NCBI GenBank assembly: GCA_029977705.1
Contig: JAPOKJ010000026.1
Span: 1-48,023, forward strand
From: Burkholderiales bacterium
Lineage (GTDB): Bacteria; Pseudomonadota; Gammaproteobacteria; Burkholderiales; Burkholderiaceae_E
DNA length: 48,023 nucleotides
Direction: 5' to 3'
The notes under the pieces are model-generated. The model did not search any database. It was not told the origin of the DNA and saw nothing but the letters and a program-made list of their open reading frames with translations. The position numbers and the translations under genes were made by a program. This document shows, piece after piece, positions 34,918 through 43,386 of the stretch; positions within the stretch are counted from its first letter, which is position 1, and the number at the start of each line of letters is the position of its first letter.

Positions 34918-36732
34918 ATGCAGCAAGACAATGCCCAGGCCCGGGTGCAGGCCTGGCTCGAACAATTTGACCGGGCCCTGAGCGGTGCCGACACGCGCGG
35001 CGTGCTGGCCTGCTTCGATGAGGCCTGTTTCTGGCGAGACATCCTGGCCTTCAGCTGGAACCTGATCACGCTCGAGGGGCGTTCCGCCATTGCCGACATG
35101 CTCGAGGCGCGCCTGACCCAGGTCAGTCCTGGCGCCTGGCAGATCGACGGGGCGGTGCGCGAGAACGGCGAGGTGCTCGAAGCCTGGCTGAGCTTTGCCA
35201 CGGCGCAGGGCCGGGGCATCGCCCACCTGCGTCTTCGGCAAGGCAAGGCCTGGACCCTGCTCACCACCTTGCAGGGACTGCACGGGCACGAAGAGCCGCA
35301 TGCCGAGACCCGTCCCCTGGGCGTGGCCCACGGCGTGCATCGCGATCGCCAGACCTGGCTCGAGGCGCGCGAGCAGCGCCGCCAGCGGCTGGGCGAGACC
35401 GATGCGCCCTACGTGCTGATCGTCGGTGGCGGGCAGGGGGGCATTGCACTGGCGGCGCGTTTCAAGCGCCTGGGGGTGCCGGCGCTGGTCATCGACCGGA
35501 ACCCGAAGGCCGGTGATGCCTGGCGCCAGCGCTACAAGTCGCTGTGCCTGCATGATCCGGTCTGGTACGACCATCTACCCTACTTGCCCTTTCCCGACCA
35601 TTGGCCGGTGTTCACGCCCAAGGACAAGATGGGTGACTGGCTGGAGGCCTATGTCTCGATCATGGAGATCGACTACTGGGGATCGACCCGCTGCGAGGCC
35701 GCCCGCTACGATGCCGCGAGCGGCACCTGGGAGGTCCAGGTGACGCGCGAGGGGCGGGCCCTGAACCTGAAGGCCCGGCACCTGGTCCTGGCCACCGGCA
35801 TGTCCGGCATGCCGCAGGTGCCGCAACTGCCCGGGGCGCAGGGCTTCGAGGGCGAACAGATGCACTCGAGTGCCTATCGCAGCGGGGCGGCCTATGCCGG
35901 CAAGCAGTGCATCGTGGTCGGTTCGAACAATTCGGCCCACGATATTTGCGCCGACCTGTGGGAGCACGAGGCGCAGGTCACCATGCTGCAGCGCTCATCG
36001 ACCCTGGTGGCGCGCAGCGATACCTTGATGGAGACCGGCTGGGGCAAGCTGTTTTCCGAGAAGGCCTTGCGCGCCGGCATCACCACCGAGCGCGCCGACC
36101 TGACACTGGCCTCGATGCCCATCCGCGTCATGGAGACGATGCAGAAAAACCTGTGGCGGGAGATCCGCCAGCGTGATGCAGCCTTCTACGAGCGCCTGAG
36201 CAAGGCCGGCTTCCTGCTCGATTTCGGCGAGGACGAGACCGGCCTGTCGCTCAAGTACCTGCGCCGGGGCTCGGGCTATTACATCGATGTCGGTGCCTCC
36301 GAGCTGGTGGCCGATGGCCGCATCGCCTTGCGCAGTCCGGTGCAGATCCGCCAGATCCGGCCGCGCAGTGTGGTGCTCGACGATGGCAGCGAGTTGCCGG
36401 CCGATCTCATCGTGTACGCCACCGGCTTCGGTCCGATGAGTGAGTGGGCCGAAAAACTGATCTCGCGCGAGGTGGCCGACCAGGTCGGACTGGTCTGGGG
36501 CATGGGCTCGGGCACGACCCGCGATCCCGGTCCCTGGGAAGGTGAACTGCGCAACATGTGGAAGCCGACGGCCCACCCGGCCTTGTGGTTCCATGGCGGC
36601 AACCTGCAACAGTCGCGCAGCTATTCTCTGTACCTGGCCTTGCAGATCAAGGCGCGCTACGAGAGCCTGCCCACGCCGGTGTACGGCCAGGCGCCGGTGC
36701 ATCATCCCGGATCGGTTTCCTCGCAGCAATGA
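34918..36732 (+). CDS. NTF2-like/flavin-containing monooxygenase fusion
   Basis: 604 residues from the ATG at 34918, preceded by GGAGAT. The first 125 residues look like a SnoaL/NTF2-like domain (FDRALSGADTRGVLACFDEACFWRD, quoted in part). A flavin monooxygenase follows: FAD-binding IVGGGQGGIALAARF near 168, fingerprint FEGEQMHSSAYR (310-321), which fits FxGxxxHxxx(Y/F)(K/R) of FMOs, NADPH-binding VVGSNNSAHDI near 330 and YATGFGPM near 502. Class B enzymes oxygenate N, S or carbonyl groups using NADPH and oxygen. The second dinucleotide motif has Asn where Gly is usual. It heads a plus-strand run with a VOC protein and an MFS exporter. Confidence 0.87.
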   Translation: MQQDNAQARVQAWLEQFDRALSGADTRGVLACFDEACFWRDILAFSWNLITLEGRSAIADMLEARLTQVSPGAWQIDGAVRENGEVLEAWLSFATAQGRGIAHLRLRQGKAWTLLTTLQGLHGHEEPHAETRPLGVAHGVHRDRQTWLEAREQRRQRLGETDAPYVLIVGGGQGGIALAARFKRLGVPALVIDRNPKAGDAWRQRYKSLCLHDPVWYDHLPYLPFPDHWPVFTPKDKMGDWLEAYVSIMEIDYWGSTRCEAARYDAASGTWEVQVTREGRALNLKARHLVLATGMSGMPQVPQLPGAQGFEGEQMHSSAYRSGAAYAGKQCIVVGSNNSAHDICADLWEHEAQVTMLQRSSTLVARSDTLMETGWGKLFSEKALRAGITTERADLTLASMPIRVMETMQKNLWREIRQRDAAFYERLSKAGFLLDFGEDETGLSLKYLRRGSGYYIDVGASELVADGRIALRSPVQIRQIRPRSVVLDDGSELPADLIVYATGFGPMSEWAEKLISREVADQVGLVWGMGSGTTRDPGPWEGELRNMWKPTAHPALWFHGGNLQQSRSYSLYLALQIKARYESLPTPVYGQAPVHHPGSVSSQQ

Positions 36733-36793
36733 GCGCAGGGCGCGGTATCGCCGCCGCGCCTGCCCCTTTCAATTTTCATTCAGGACAGACACC

Positions 36794-37264
36794 ATGGCAG
36801 GCATCAAGCGAATCGATCATGTGGCCATCGCGGTACGCGATGTGGAACAGGCCATCCAGCAATATGTGGGGCTGCTCAATGCCCGCCATGTGCGCACCGA
36901 GACCCTCAAGGAAAAGGCCGGCATGGTCAAGGTCGCCTACATGCAGATCGGCGAGAACATCCTGTCGCTGGTGCAATCGCTCGAGCCCGATGGTTTCATC
37001 AACCAGCACATCGAAAAGCATGGCGAAGGCCTGCACCACATGGGGCTGGAGGTCGACAACCTGGATGAGTTCGTCAGCCAGGTCGAGGGCCGTGGCTACA
37101 AGATTCCGCTGCGCGACGAGTTCAGCAACCGCAGCGAAGTGGTGCTGCGGCCGCGCGATGCCAATGGGGTGGTGTTGCAGGTGCTGCAATGGAAAGGGGG
37201 CGATGATGCCACCGTCGAGGCTCGTATCGAACGCATCCTGAAGCTGCAGAACCAGCCGGAATGA
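36794..37264 (+). CDS. VOC-family protein, methylmalonyl-CoA epimerase-like
   Basis: 156 residues with two beta-alpha-beta-beta-beta (VOC) modules. Likely metal ligands are His9 in RIDHVAIAV and the His pair in GEGLHHMGLEV (about 76-86), with Glu or Gln ligands later (VVLQVLQW). The overall pattern fits methylmalonyl-CoA epimerase, but the neighbours are a flavin monooxygenase and an exporter rather than mutase genes. Another glyoxalase-fold reaction or ring-cleavage role is possible. It sits 61 bases after the monooxygenase and 6 bases before the MFS gene. Confidence 0.82.
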   Translation: MAGIKRIDHVAIAVRDVEQAIQQYVGLLNARHVRTETLKEKAGMVKVAYMQIGENILSLVQSLEPDGFINQHIEKHGEGLHHMGLEVDNLDEFVSQVEGRGYKIPLRDEFSNRSEVVLRPRDANGVVLQVLQWKGGDDATVEARIERILKLQNQPE

Positions 37265-37270
37265 AGCCGG

Positions 37271-38683
37271 GTGAGTTCCTCGACCGCGACTGACTCGCCT
37301 GTACTGGGCCGGCAGGCCCCGCGCCTGCTGTTTGCCCTGATGGTGGTGTGCCTGGGCAGCCTGATCGGCCCGCTCGACACCTCGGTCAATGTCGCCTTTC
37401 CCCTGATCACCAGCAGCTTCGGGCTGCAGATCCGCGACATCCAGTGGGTGGTGGCCAGCTACATCGTGGCCCAGAGCGGGCTGACCCTGGCCTTCGGGCA
37501 ACTGGGCGACCTGTATGGTCACCGCCGCATCTTCCGCTGGGGCATGGCCGCCTGCGTGGTCACCCACGCCCTGTGCGCCCTGGCGCCCACCTATTCGCTG
37601 CTGATCGTGGCCCGTGTGCTGCAAGGTGTGGCCGTCGGTCTGGCAATGGCCTGCGGGCCGGCCCTGGCGACCCTGCTCTTTCCGCCTGCCCTGCGTCGCC
37701 AGATCCTGGCCCTGTATGTGATGCTGCTGGGCGCCGGCATTGCACTCGGTCCGCTGATGGGCGGCCTGCTGCTCGATGCCGGGGGCTGGCCGGCGGTATT
37801 CTGGTTCCGTGTGCCGCTGTCGCTGCTGGTGGTGCTGCTCAGTCTTGCCATCCCCGAGCCGGACATGCCGCGACGCAGCGGCGTACGTTTCGATGCCGCC
37901 GGCGCGCTGTGGCTGACGCTGAGCCTGGCCAGCCTGGTGCTGATGATCAACCTGGTGCGTCGTGGCGACCTGCTGGCCTTGTGGGCCCTGCCCACGGCCC
38001 TGCTGCTGTTGTTTTTTCTGCGCAGCTTCGTGCGCCAGGAAGCGCGGGTGGCGCAACCCATCCTCCACCCGCGCTATCTGGGCGATCCGCTGTTCCAGCG
38101 CCTGCAGGTCTACTCGGTGCTGCTCAACCTGTCGGGCTTTGCGATCTTCCTGCTCCTGCCGTATGCGCTGCATGCGCAACTGGGGCGGCCGGCCTGGACC
38201 ATCGGCTGGATGCTCGCAGTGTCGCCGGCCGGCGCCGTGCTGGCCGGCTTCGTCGGCGCGCGGCGCTCGCAGGACTGGAGCGCCCAGGGCCTGATGCGCA
38301 CCGGCATGTGGGGCCTGGCCCTCGGCTTGTCCCTGATCGGCCTGAGCCTGCCCTTGCAGGCCTTGCCGCTGATTGCCCTGGCCTTGTTCATCATGGGCCT
38401 GGGGGTGGGGTGCTTTCAGCTGGGCTTCATGGATCTGTGTACCGCCATGCTGCCACCAGCCGAGCGCGGGGTGGCCGGCAGTCTGCTCAATGTGACGCGG
38501 GTGACCGGCGGTGTGCTGGGTGCGGCTGTCATCACCTGGCTGTTTGACGGATGGCGTCTGGTGCTCGCCGCGCTGCCTGCCTTTGCCGCCACCTTCGTGA
38601 CGCTCGGGCTGGTCATGGCCGTGCTGGCCTGGTCGTTCCGGGTGCGGCCGCCTGCGCCGCCGGGCCCGTCCGCAATCGCCTAG
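37271..38683 (+). CDS. DHA2-family MFS exporter (EmrB/QacA type)
   Basis: 470 residues from a GTG start 6 bases after the VOC stop. About 14 membrane helices are visible, as in the DHA2 subfamily. Landmarks are LDTSVNVAFPLI in helix 1 (the D1-type motif), GQLGDLYGHRRIF (motif A) and GAGIALGPLMGGLLLD (motif C) in helix 5. These proteins export toxic or waste compounds with proton exchange. The close coupling with the VOC and monooxygenase genes suggests export of a product of that pathway, which is inference. Confidence 0.9.
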   Translation: MSSSTATDSPVLGRQAPRLLFALMVVCLGSLIGPLDTSVNVAFPLITSSFGLQIRDIQWVVASYIVAQSGLTLAFGQLGDLYGHRRIFRWGMAACVVTHALCALAPTYSLLIVARVLQGVAVGLAMACGPALATLLFPPALRRQILALYVMLLGAGIALGPLMGGLLLDAGGWPAVFWFRVPLSLLVVLLSLAIPEPDMPRRSGVRFDAAGALWLTLSLASLVLMINLVRRGDLLALWALPTALLLLFFLRSFVRQEARVAQPILHPRYLGDPLFQRLQVYSVLLNLSGFAIFLLLPYALHAQLGRPAWTIGWMLAVSPAGAVLAGFVGARRSQDWSAQGLMRTGMWGLALGLSLIGLSLPLQALPLIALALFIMGLGVGCFQLGFMDLCTAMLPPAERGVAGSLLNVTRVTGGVLGAAVITWLFDGWRLVLAALPAFAATFVTLGLVMAVLAWSFRVRPPAPPGPSAIA

Positions 38684-38779
38684 ACTGGCGCTTCGCCTTC
38701 GACCGGACCAGGCCCCAGCGACCTCCTGCCTTGTTGCTGCCCGGTCTTCTCGTTTTTCCGCCCCTTTTCAGGAACATCC

Positions 38780-39964
38780 ATGAGCGCTTCCCGTCCCGAT
38801 TTTTCTGCCGCGCACCAGATCCTGCGTGATGCGGTGGAGCGCCGCATCCTGCCCGGTGTGTCGGCCCTGGTACTCAGGGACGGACAGGTGATCGACCAGG
38901 TCTGCATGGGCAAGGCCGATCTGGAAAGCGGCGAGGACCTGCGCCCCGATCATTTGCACCGGGCCTTTTCGAACACCAAGCTGGTCACCTCGACCCTGGC
39001 CCTGATGCTGCACGATGCCGGTTGCTTCGGACTGGACGATCCGGTCAAGCAGTGGATTCCCGAACTGGGCAAGGTCAGGGTGCTGCGCAAGGGGGCCGAT
39101 CGTATCGATGACACGGTCCCGCTCGAGAAGGACATCACCATCCGCCACCTGCTCAGCCACCAGTCGGGGCTCAGTCATGGGGTGTTCGATCCGGGCACCA
39201 CCATCTACAAGGCCTATCACGCCAGCGGGGCGCGCCTGCCCAACACCACCCTGGCCGAATTGATGAGCATCCTGGGCGGCCTGCCCTTGCTGTTCCAGCC
39301 CGGCGAGGGCTGGGAATACTCGATGGCCACCGATGTGCTGGCCCGGCTGGCCGAGATCCACACCGGCCAGCGCTTTGACGAGGCCTTGCGCACGCGGCTG
39401 TTCGATCCGCTGGGAATGAAGGACACGCGCCATGTCGTCAGTGCCGAACAGGCGCCGCGCCTGGCCGCCATTTACCGTGGCGCCAATGATGCCCAACCCA
39501 ACCTGCCCGGGCTCACACGGGCCGACAACATCCCCTGGCCGGGGGCCCACCTCCAGCCGGTGGCACGCATCGGAGGGGTCAGTGGTCTGGTCACGACCCA
39601 GGCGGATGTGGCGGCCTTGCTGAACGGCCTGATGAGCGGCCGGCTCCTCAAGCCGGCCACCCTGGATGAGATGACCCGCGACCAGGTGCCGCCCGATCGT
39701 TCGATCCAGTTCTTCCATACCGGTGCCTTCCCGGAGATCGGCTTCGGACTCGGTGGTGCGGTGAACCGCGGGCCTTCGCGCCTGCAGCCCAACACGCCGG
39801 TCGGCGAGTTTCAGTGGGGAGGCGTGGCCGGTACCCACTGGACGATCTCGCGCGAGACCGGCATTGCCCTCGTGCTGATGACGCAGCGCTGGATGGGCTT
39901 CTGGAATCCGTTCTGGTTCGCCTACAAGCAGGCTGCCTACGCTGCCCTGGCAGGCGGCCGTTGA
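38780..39964 (+). CDS. Serine hydrolase of the beta-lactamase family (esterase-like)
   Basis: 394 residues, no signal peptide; AGGAA precedes the ATG. The penicillin-binding fold has S64-N-T-K67 (SxxK) and a Tyr motif EYSMATD (Tyr180 with Met in place of Asn). Near the C-terminus is GGVAGTHWTISRETGIALVLMTQ (quoted in part). The YSM variant and cytoplasmic location fit EstB-like esterases (family VIII) rather than a resistance enzyme. With the upstream monooxygenase, hydrolysis of an ester product is conceivable. It overlaps the next gene's possible TTG start. Confidence 0.87.
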   Translation: MSASRPDFSAAHQILRDAVERRILPGVSALVLRDGQVIDQVCMGKADLESGEDLRPDHLHRAFSNTKLVTSTLALMLHDAGCFGLDDPVKQWIPELGKVRVLRKGADRIDDTVPLEKDITIRHLLSHQSGLSHGVFDPGTTIYKAYHASGARLPNTTLAELMSILGGLPLLFQPGEGWEYSMATDVLARLAEIHTGQRFDEALRTRLFDPLGMKDTRHVVSAEQAPRLAAIYRGANDAQPNLPGLTRADNIPWPGAHLQPVARIGGVSGLVTTQADVAALLNGLMSGRLLKPATLDEMTRDQVPPDRSIQFFHTGAFPEIGFGLGGAVNRGPSRLQPNTPVGEFQWGGVAGTHWTISRETGIALVLMTQRWMGFWNPFWFAYKQAAYAALAGGR

Positions 39965-39972
39965 GCACGCTC

Positions 39973-40941
39973 ATGACGGCCGCAACGGCCCTTCCGGCGC
40001 GTCGGCGGATTGCCTTCATCGGACCTGGCTCGGTGGGCTGCTGTGTGGCGGCCGCCTTGCTGGAGCGGGGACACGAGTTGGTCTTCATTGCCCGCACGCC
40101 CTTCGAGCGCCTGCAACTGCGTACGCCCTCGGCCACTCATGACTTCGCGGCACACTGCGTGTCCGATCTTGCAGCGCTCGGTCCGGTCGATGCCGTGATC
40201 CTGGCCACCAAGGCCCATCAGACCGAGGCGGTCGTGCCCTGGTTGCGGCAGGCCACGCGCGGTGGCGCGCCCTTGCTGGTGGTCCAGAATGGTGTCGACC
40301 AGCGTGAGCGCACCGAAGCCCTGATGCGGCAGTCGGGGGTACTGGTCCCATCATCGGCCGATGTGCCGGCCGATATGCCAGCGGTGGTACCCGCCGTCGT
40401 CTATTGCGCGGCCCACCGCGAGGGGCCGGGCCAGGCCGTGCTCGAAGGGCAGGGGGCCTTGATCGTGCCCGACCATGCGGCGGGCCGCTTCATGGCGTCC
40501 TTGTTCGAGGGCGGCTTCATGCGGGTCAGCACCCACGCCGACTGGACCAGCGCCGCCTGGGGCAAGCTGCTGATGAATGCCTCGATGGGGCCCCTGTGCG
40601 TGCTGACCGGCCGGCCGATCGATGTGCTGCGCGATCCCCAGGCGGCCTCGCTGGTGCGTGGCCTGATGCAGGAGATCATCGCCGTGGGGCGGGCAGCCGA
40701 CGCGCATTTTGCCGATGATGCCGCCGAGCAGGTGCTGGCGCGTACCCTGGCCACCATTTCCGACCACATGCCTTCGATCGCCCAGGACCGGCTCGCCGGC
40801 CAGCCCACCGAATGGGTGGTGCGCAACGAGATCATCGTCAAGCTGGCCCGCGAGCACGGGATTGCGGTTCCCCTGAACGAGGCGATGACCACCTTGCTGC
40901 GCCTGGGCGAGCCAGGGTCTCCGCCGCCAAACGTGCACTGA
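39973..40941 (+). CDS. Ketopantoate reductase family protein (PanE-like)
   Basis: 322 residues from the ATG at 39973; an in-frame TTG at 39961, overlapping the upstream stop, is an alternative. The Rossmann start RIAFIGPGSVGCCVAAALL and LVVQNGVDQRE are typical, as is the C-domain helix AWGKLLMNASMGPLCVLTG with the catalytic-type Lys. The family reduces 2-oxo acids with NADPH; PanE makes pantoate. Many paralogues outside pan loci act on other oxo acids, and no panB or panC is nearby. It is in the plus-strand run, followed after 2 bases by an ABC ATPase. Confidence 0.87.
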   Translation: MTAATALPARRRIAFIGPGSVGCCVAAALLERGHELVFIARTPFERLQLRTPSATHDFAAHCVSDLAALGPVDAVILATKAHQTEAVVPWLRQATRGGAPLLVVQNGVDQRERTEALMRQSGVLVPSSADVPADMPAVVPAVVYCAAHREGPGQAVLEGQGALIVPDHAAGRFMASLFEGGFMRVSTHADWTSAAWGKLLMNASMGPLCVLTGRPIDVLRDPQAASLVRGLMQEIIAVGRAADAHFADDAAEQVLARTLATISDHMPSIAQDRLAGQPTEWVVRNEIIVKLAREHGIAVPLNEAMTTLLRLGEPGSPPPNVH

Positions 40942-40943
40942 CC

Positions 40944-41594
40944 GTGACAGGCCAGGCGACTACTGATCGCGGGTGGATCCTCGAGGTCTGCCAGCTGGGC
41001 TTTGCCTACGATCAGCATCCGGTGTTCGAGAACTGGTCAGCCGTCGTCCCGTCAGGGTTGAGCTTTGCCTGCGGCGAAGAAGGCTGCGGCAAGTCGACGC
41101 TGTTGCGCCTGCTGGCCGGCGTGCTGCCCGTGCAGGCTGGCGGCCTGCGCCTGCGCGGCGGTCTGGAGGATCCCTCGGCCAGCGCCTGGCAGTCCGCGGT
41201 GTTCTGGGCCGATCCGCGCGATGAGCGCCAGGACCGGCTCAATGTGCTGGCCTGCCTGCTCGGCCATGGACAGCGCCATCCCGGATTCGATGAGGCCCTG
41301 GCCCGCGATATTGCCCGGGCCTTAGGTCTGGCAGAGCATCTGGACAAGTCGATGTTCATGCTGTCCACCGGTTCGCGCCGCAAGCTGCTGCTGAGCGCCG
41401 CCTTTGCCAGCGGTGCGGCCCTGACCCTGATCGACGAACCCTTCGCCGGTCTGGACCGTGCATCGACCGGCGTGCTGCTCGAGTTGCTGCAGGATGCCGC
41501 CGAGCACCCGTCGCGGGCCTGGCTGGTGGCCGATCATGTGGTGCCCGAGGAGATAGTGGGCATCAACCGGCTTGAGTTGCCCCCGACGCGCTGA
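40944..41594 (+). CDS. Lone ABC-type ATP-binding protein
   Basis: 216 residues from a GTG two bases after the previous stop. Walker A is GEEGCGKSTLL (44-54), the signature is degenerate (LSTGSRRKLLLSAAF) and Walker B is LTLIDEPFAGLD. The signature form LSxGxRRKL is like CcmA-type exporters. The switch His is visible in VADHVV. There is no permease or binding protein gene nearby, so the membrane partner is elsewhere or absent. The domain is somewhat short, and no Q-loop glutamine is obvious where SAVFWADP stands. Function is unknown. Confidence 0.8.
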   Translation: MTGQATTDRGWILEVCQLGFAYDQHPVFENWSAVVPSGLSFACGEEGCGKSTLLRLLAGVLPVQAGGLRLRGGLEDPSASAWQSAVFWADPRDERQDRLNVLACLLGHGQRHPGFDEALARDIARALGLAEHLDKSMFMLSTGSRRKLLLSAAFASGAALTLIDEPFAGLDRASTGVLLELLQDAAEHPSRAWLVADHVVPEEIVGINRLELPPTR

Positions 41595-41646
41595 CCCGGT
41601 ACAGGCCGGACGCAAACCGGATGCGGGCCTGACGCGGGCCGGACGA

Positions 41647-41652
41647 TATACT
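41647..41652 (+). promoter_or_regulatory. Candidate -10 box for the cyclophilin gene
   Basis: TATACT lies 57 bases before the ATG at 41710. No clear -35 hexamer is seen. The preceding bases contain short GCCGGAC/GCGGGCC repeats. Confidence 0.3.
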
Positions 41653-41709
41653 TGCCGCCGGCCGCCCGACACAGCCGCCATTCGCAACCCTCATCGAAAG
41701 CCCTGATCC

Positions 41710-42267
41710 ATGACCACGCCCCAAGCGCCCGCCCTCGACGGCTCCAGCCCCAAGACCCAGACCTTCTCTGCGCCCCCGCCGATGGTGATCGACACGGCCA
41801 AGACCTATACCGCCACCATGGTCACCTCGATGGGCACCCTCAAGATCGTGCTCGATGCGCGCAAGGCGCCGGTCACGGTCAACAGCTTCGTGTTTCTGGC
41901 CCGGTATCACTACTACGACGACGTGATCTTCCATCGCATCATCCAGGGCTTCGTGTGCCAGGGCGGTGATCCGACCGGCACCGGTCGCGGTGGCCCTGGC
42001 TATCGTTTCGAGGACGAACTGCCTGCCCCGGGCGAGTACAAGATCGGTTCAGTGGCGATGGCCAATGCCGGACCGAACACCAATGGCAGCCAGTTCTTCC
42101 TGATCTCGGGCAGCAGCGGCGTGCAACTGCCCCCGGCCTACGCCTTGTTCGGCCAGATCGTGGAAGGCCTGGACGTGCTCTCTGCCATGGAGAAAGTGCC
42201 TACCGGCCGCGGTGATCGTCCCCTCACCGATGTGGTGATCAAGTCGGTGACGATCACAGAGGCCTGA
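41710..42267 (+). CDS. Cyclophilin-type peptidyl-prolyl isomerase
   Basis: 185 residues without a signal peptide; about 30 unstructured residues precede the domain. Cyclophilin landmarks are VNSFVFLARYHYYDDVIFHRIIQGFVCQGGDPTGTG (quoted in parts: FHRIIQGFVCQGGD with the catalytic Arg), SVAMANAGPNTNGSQFFL and LFGQIVEGLDVL. It catalyses proline isomerisation during protein folding in the cytoplasm. The stop codon abuts that of the convergent Bug gene directly. Confidence 0.94.
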   Translation: MTTPQAPALDGSSPKTQTFSAPPPMVIDTAKTYTATMVTSMGTLKIVLDARKAPVTVNSFVFLARYHYYDDVIFHRIIQGFVCQGGDPTGTGRGGPGYRFEDELPAPGEYKIGSVAMANAGPNTNGSQFFLISGSSGVQLPPAYALFGQIVEGLDVLSAMEKVPTGRGDRPLTDVVIKSVTITEA

Positions 42268-43260
42268 TCACTGGGGCGTGATCCCCGCTTCCCGGGCCAC
42301 CTTCGCCCACACCGCCAGGTCGCGCCTGAGCGTGCGGGTGAAGGACTCGGGAGAGTCACCGACCGGCACCAGGGTCTGTTCATAGAGCCGTGCCCGCACG
42401 TCCGGCATCTTGACCACCTGCATGATGTCGCGCGACAGCTTGTCGACCACCGCCTTGGGCGCGCCGGCCGGCAGGAAGACCCCGACCCAGCCCAGCGGTT
42501 CGAAGCCGGTGTAGCCCAATTCGCCCAGATTCGGCACGGTGGGCAGCATCGGGGTACGTGCCGGTCCGCTCACGGCGATGGGCCGCAGGCGACCCGCCTG
42601 GAACAGCGCCGTCCCGGTACTGACGTCGACCCAGGCGGTAGCAATCTGGCCACCGAGCAGGTCGGCCGTCATCGGGGCCGAGCCCTTGTAGGGCACATGG
42701 GTCATCTCCAGGCCGGCCACACGTGCAAAGCGTTCGCCCATGATGTGCGAGCTCGAGCCTGTGCCGAAGGAGCCGAAGGTGTACTTGCCCGGATTGGACT
42801 TGACCACCGCGACAAATTCCTTGAGGTCCTTGGCCGGGAAATCGGGCCGGACCGCCAGGGCCAGGTAGGACAGGCAGATCTGCGAGATCGGCGTGAAATC
42901 CTTCAAGGGGTCATACGGCATCTTGGCAAAGATGGCCGGGTTCTGGATGTGCGTGGTGATGGTCACCAGGATGGTGTAGCCGTCGGCCGGCGAGCGCATC
43001 ACCTGCTCCGAGCCAATCATGCCGCTGGCACCTGCCTTGTTGTCGACGACCACCGGCTGGCCCCACAACTCGGCCAGTTTGCCGGCGAGCAGCCGACCGG
43101 TCAGGTCGGTGGCACCCCCCGGGGGAAAGGCCACCACCATCTTGACCGGCTTGTTGGGATAGGCGTTTTGAGCCTGTACCTGTGCCTGGGCCAGGTCCGG
43201 CGCGGCGCCTGCAAGGACCAGCAGAAGGGCGCCGAGCGCGGTGACGAAACGAGTGAACAT
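42268..43260 (-). CDS. Bug/TctC-family tripartite tricarboxylate receptor
   Basis: 330 residues from the ATG at 43260 with GGAG upstream; a longer frame exists but lacks a signal peptide at its start. The signal peptide is FVTALGALLLVLAGAAPDLAQA. Landmarks are YPNKPVKMVVAFPPGGATD, GASGMIGSEQVMRSPADGYT and HVPYKGSAPMTADLLGGQIA. It is divergent from another Bug gene across 126 bases, an arrangement that would allow shared control. No TctAB genes are adjacent. Confidence 0.92.
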   Translation of the reverse strand: MFTRFVTALGALLLVLAGAAPDLAQAQVQAQNAYPNKPVKMVVAFPPGGATDLTGRLLAGKLAELWGQPVVVDNKAGASGMIGSEQVMRSPADGYTILVTITTHIQNPAIFAKMPYDPLKDFTPISQICLSYLALAVRPDFPAKDLKEFVAVVKSNPGKYTFGSFGTGSSSHIMGERFARVAGLEMTHVPYKGSAPMTADLLGGQIATAWVDVSTGTALFQAGRLRPIAVSGPARTPMLPTVPNLGELGYTGFEPLGWVGVFLPAGAPKAVVDKLSRDIMQVVKMPDVRARLYEQTLVPVGDSPESFTRTLRRDLAVWAKVAREAGITPQ

Positions 43261-43386
43261 GCGGACTCCGTGCAAGAAGGGATCCCGGCGTTTCGTTCGA
43301 ACGCCTCGTCGCAACCAGCGACCGCCCCGACCCGCGGATACTAGCGCAAAGCGCGGGGCACTGCCCTGCATCCCTCAGGTTCTCGC

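Noticed and set aside
38780-39964. Class C beta-lactamase resistance gene
   Set aside because: No signal peptide, and YSM instead of YAN/YSN; an esterase-like role is more likely.
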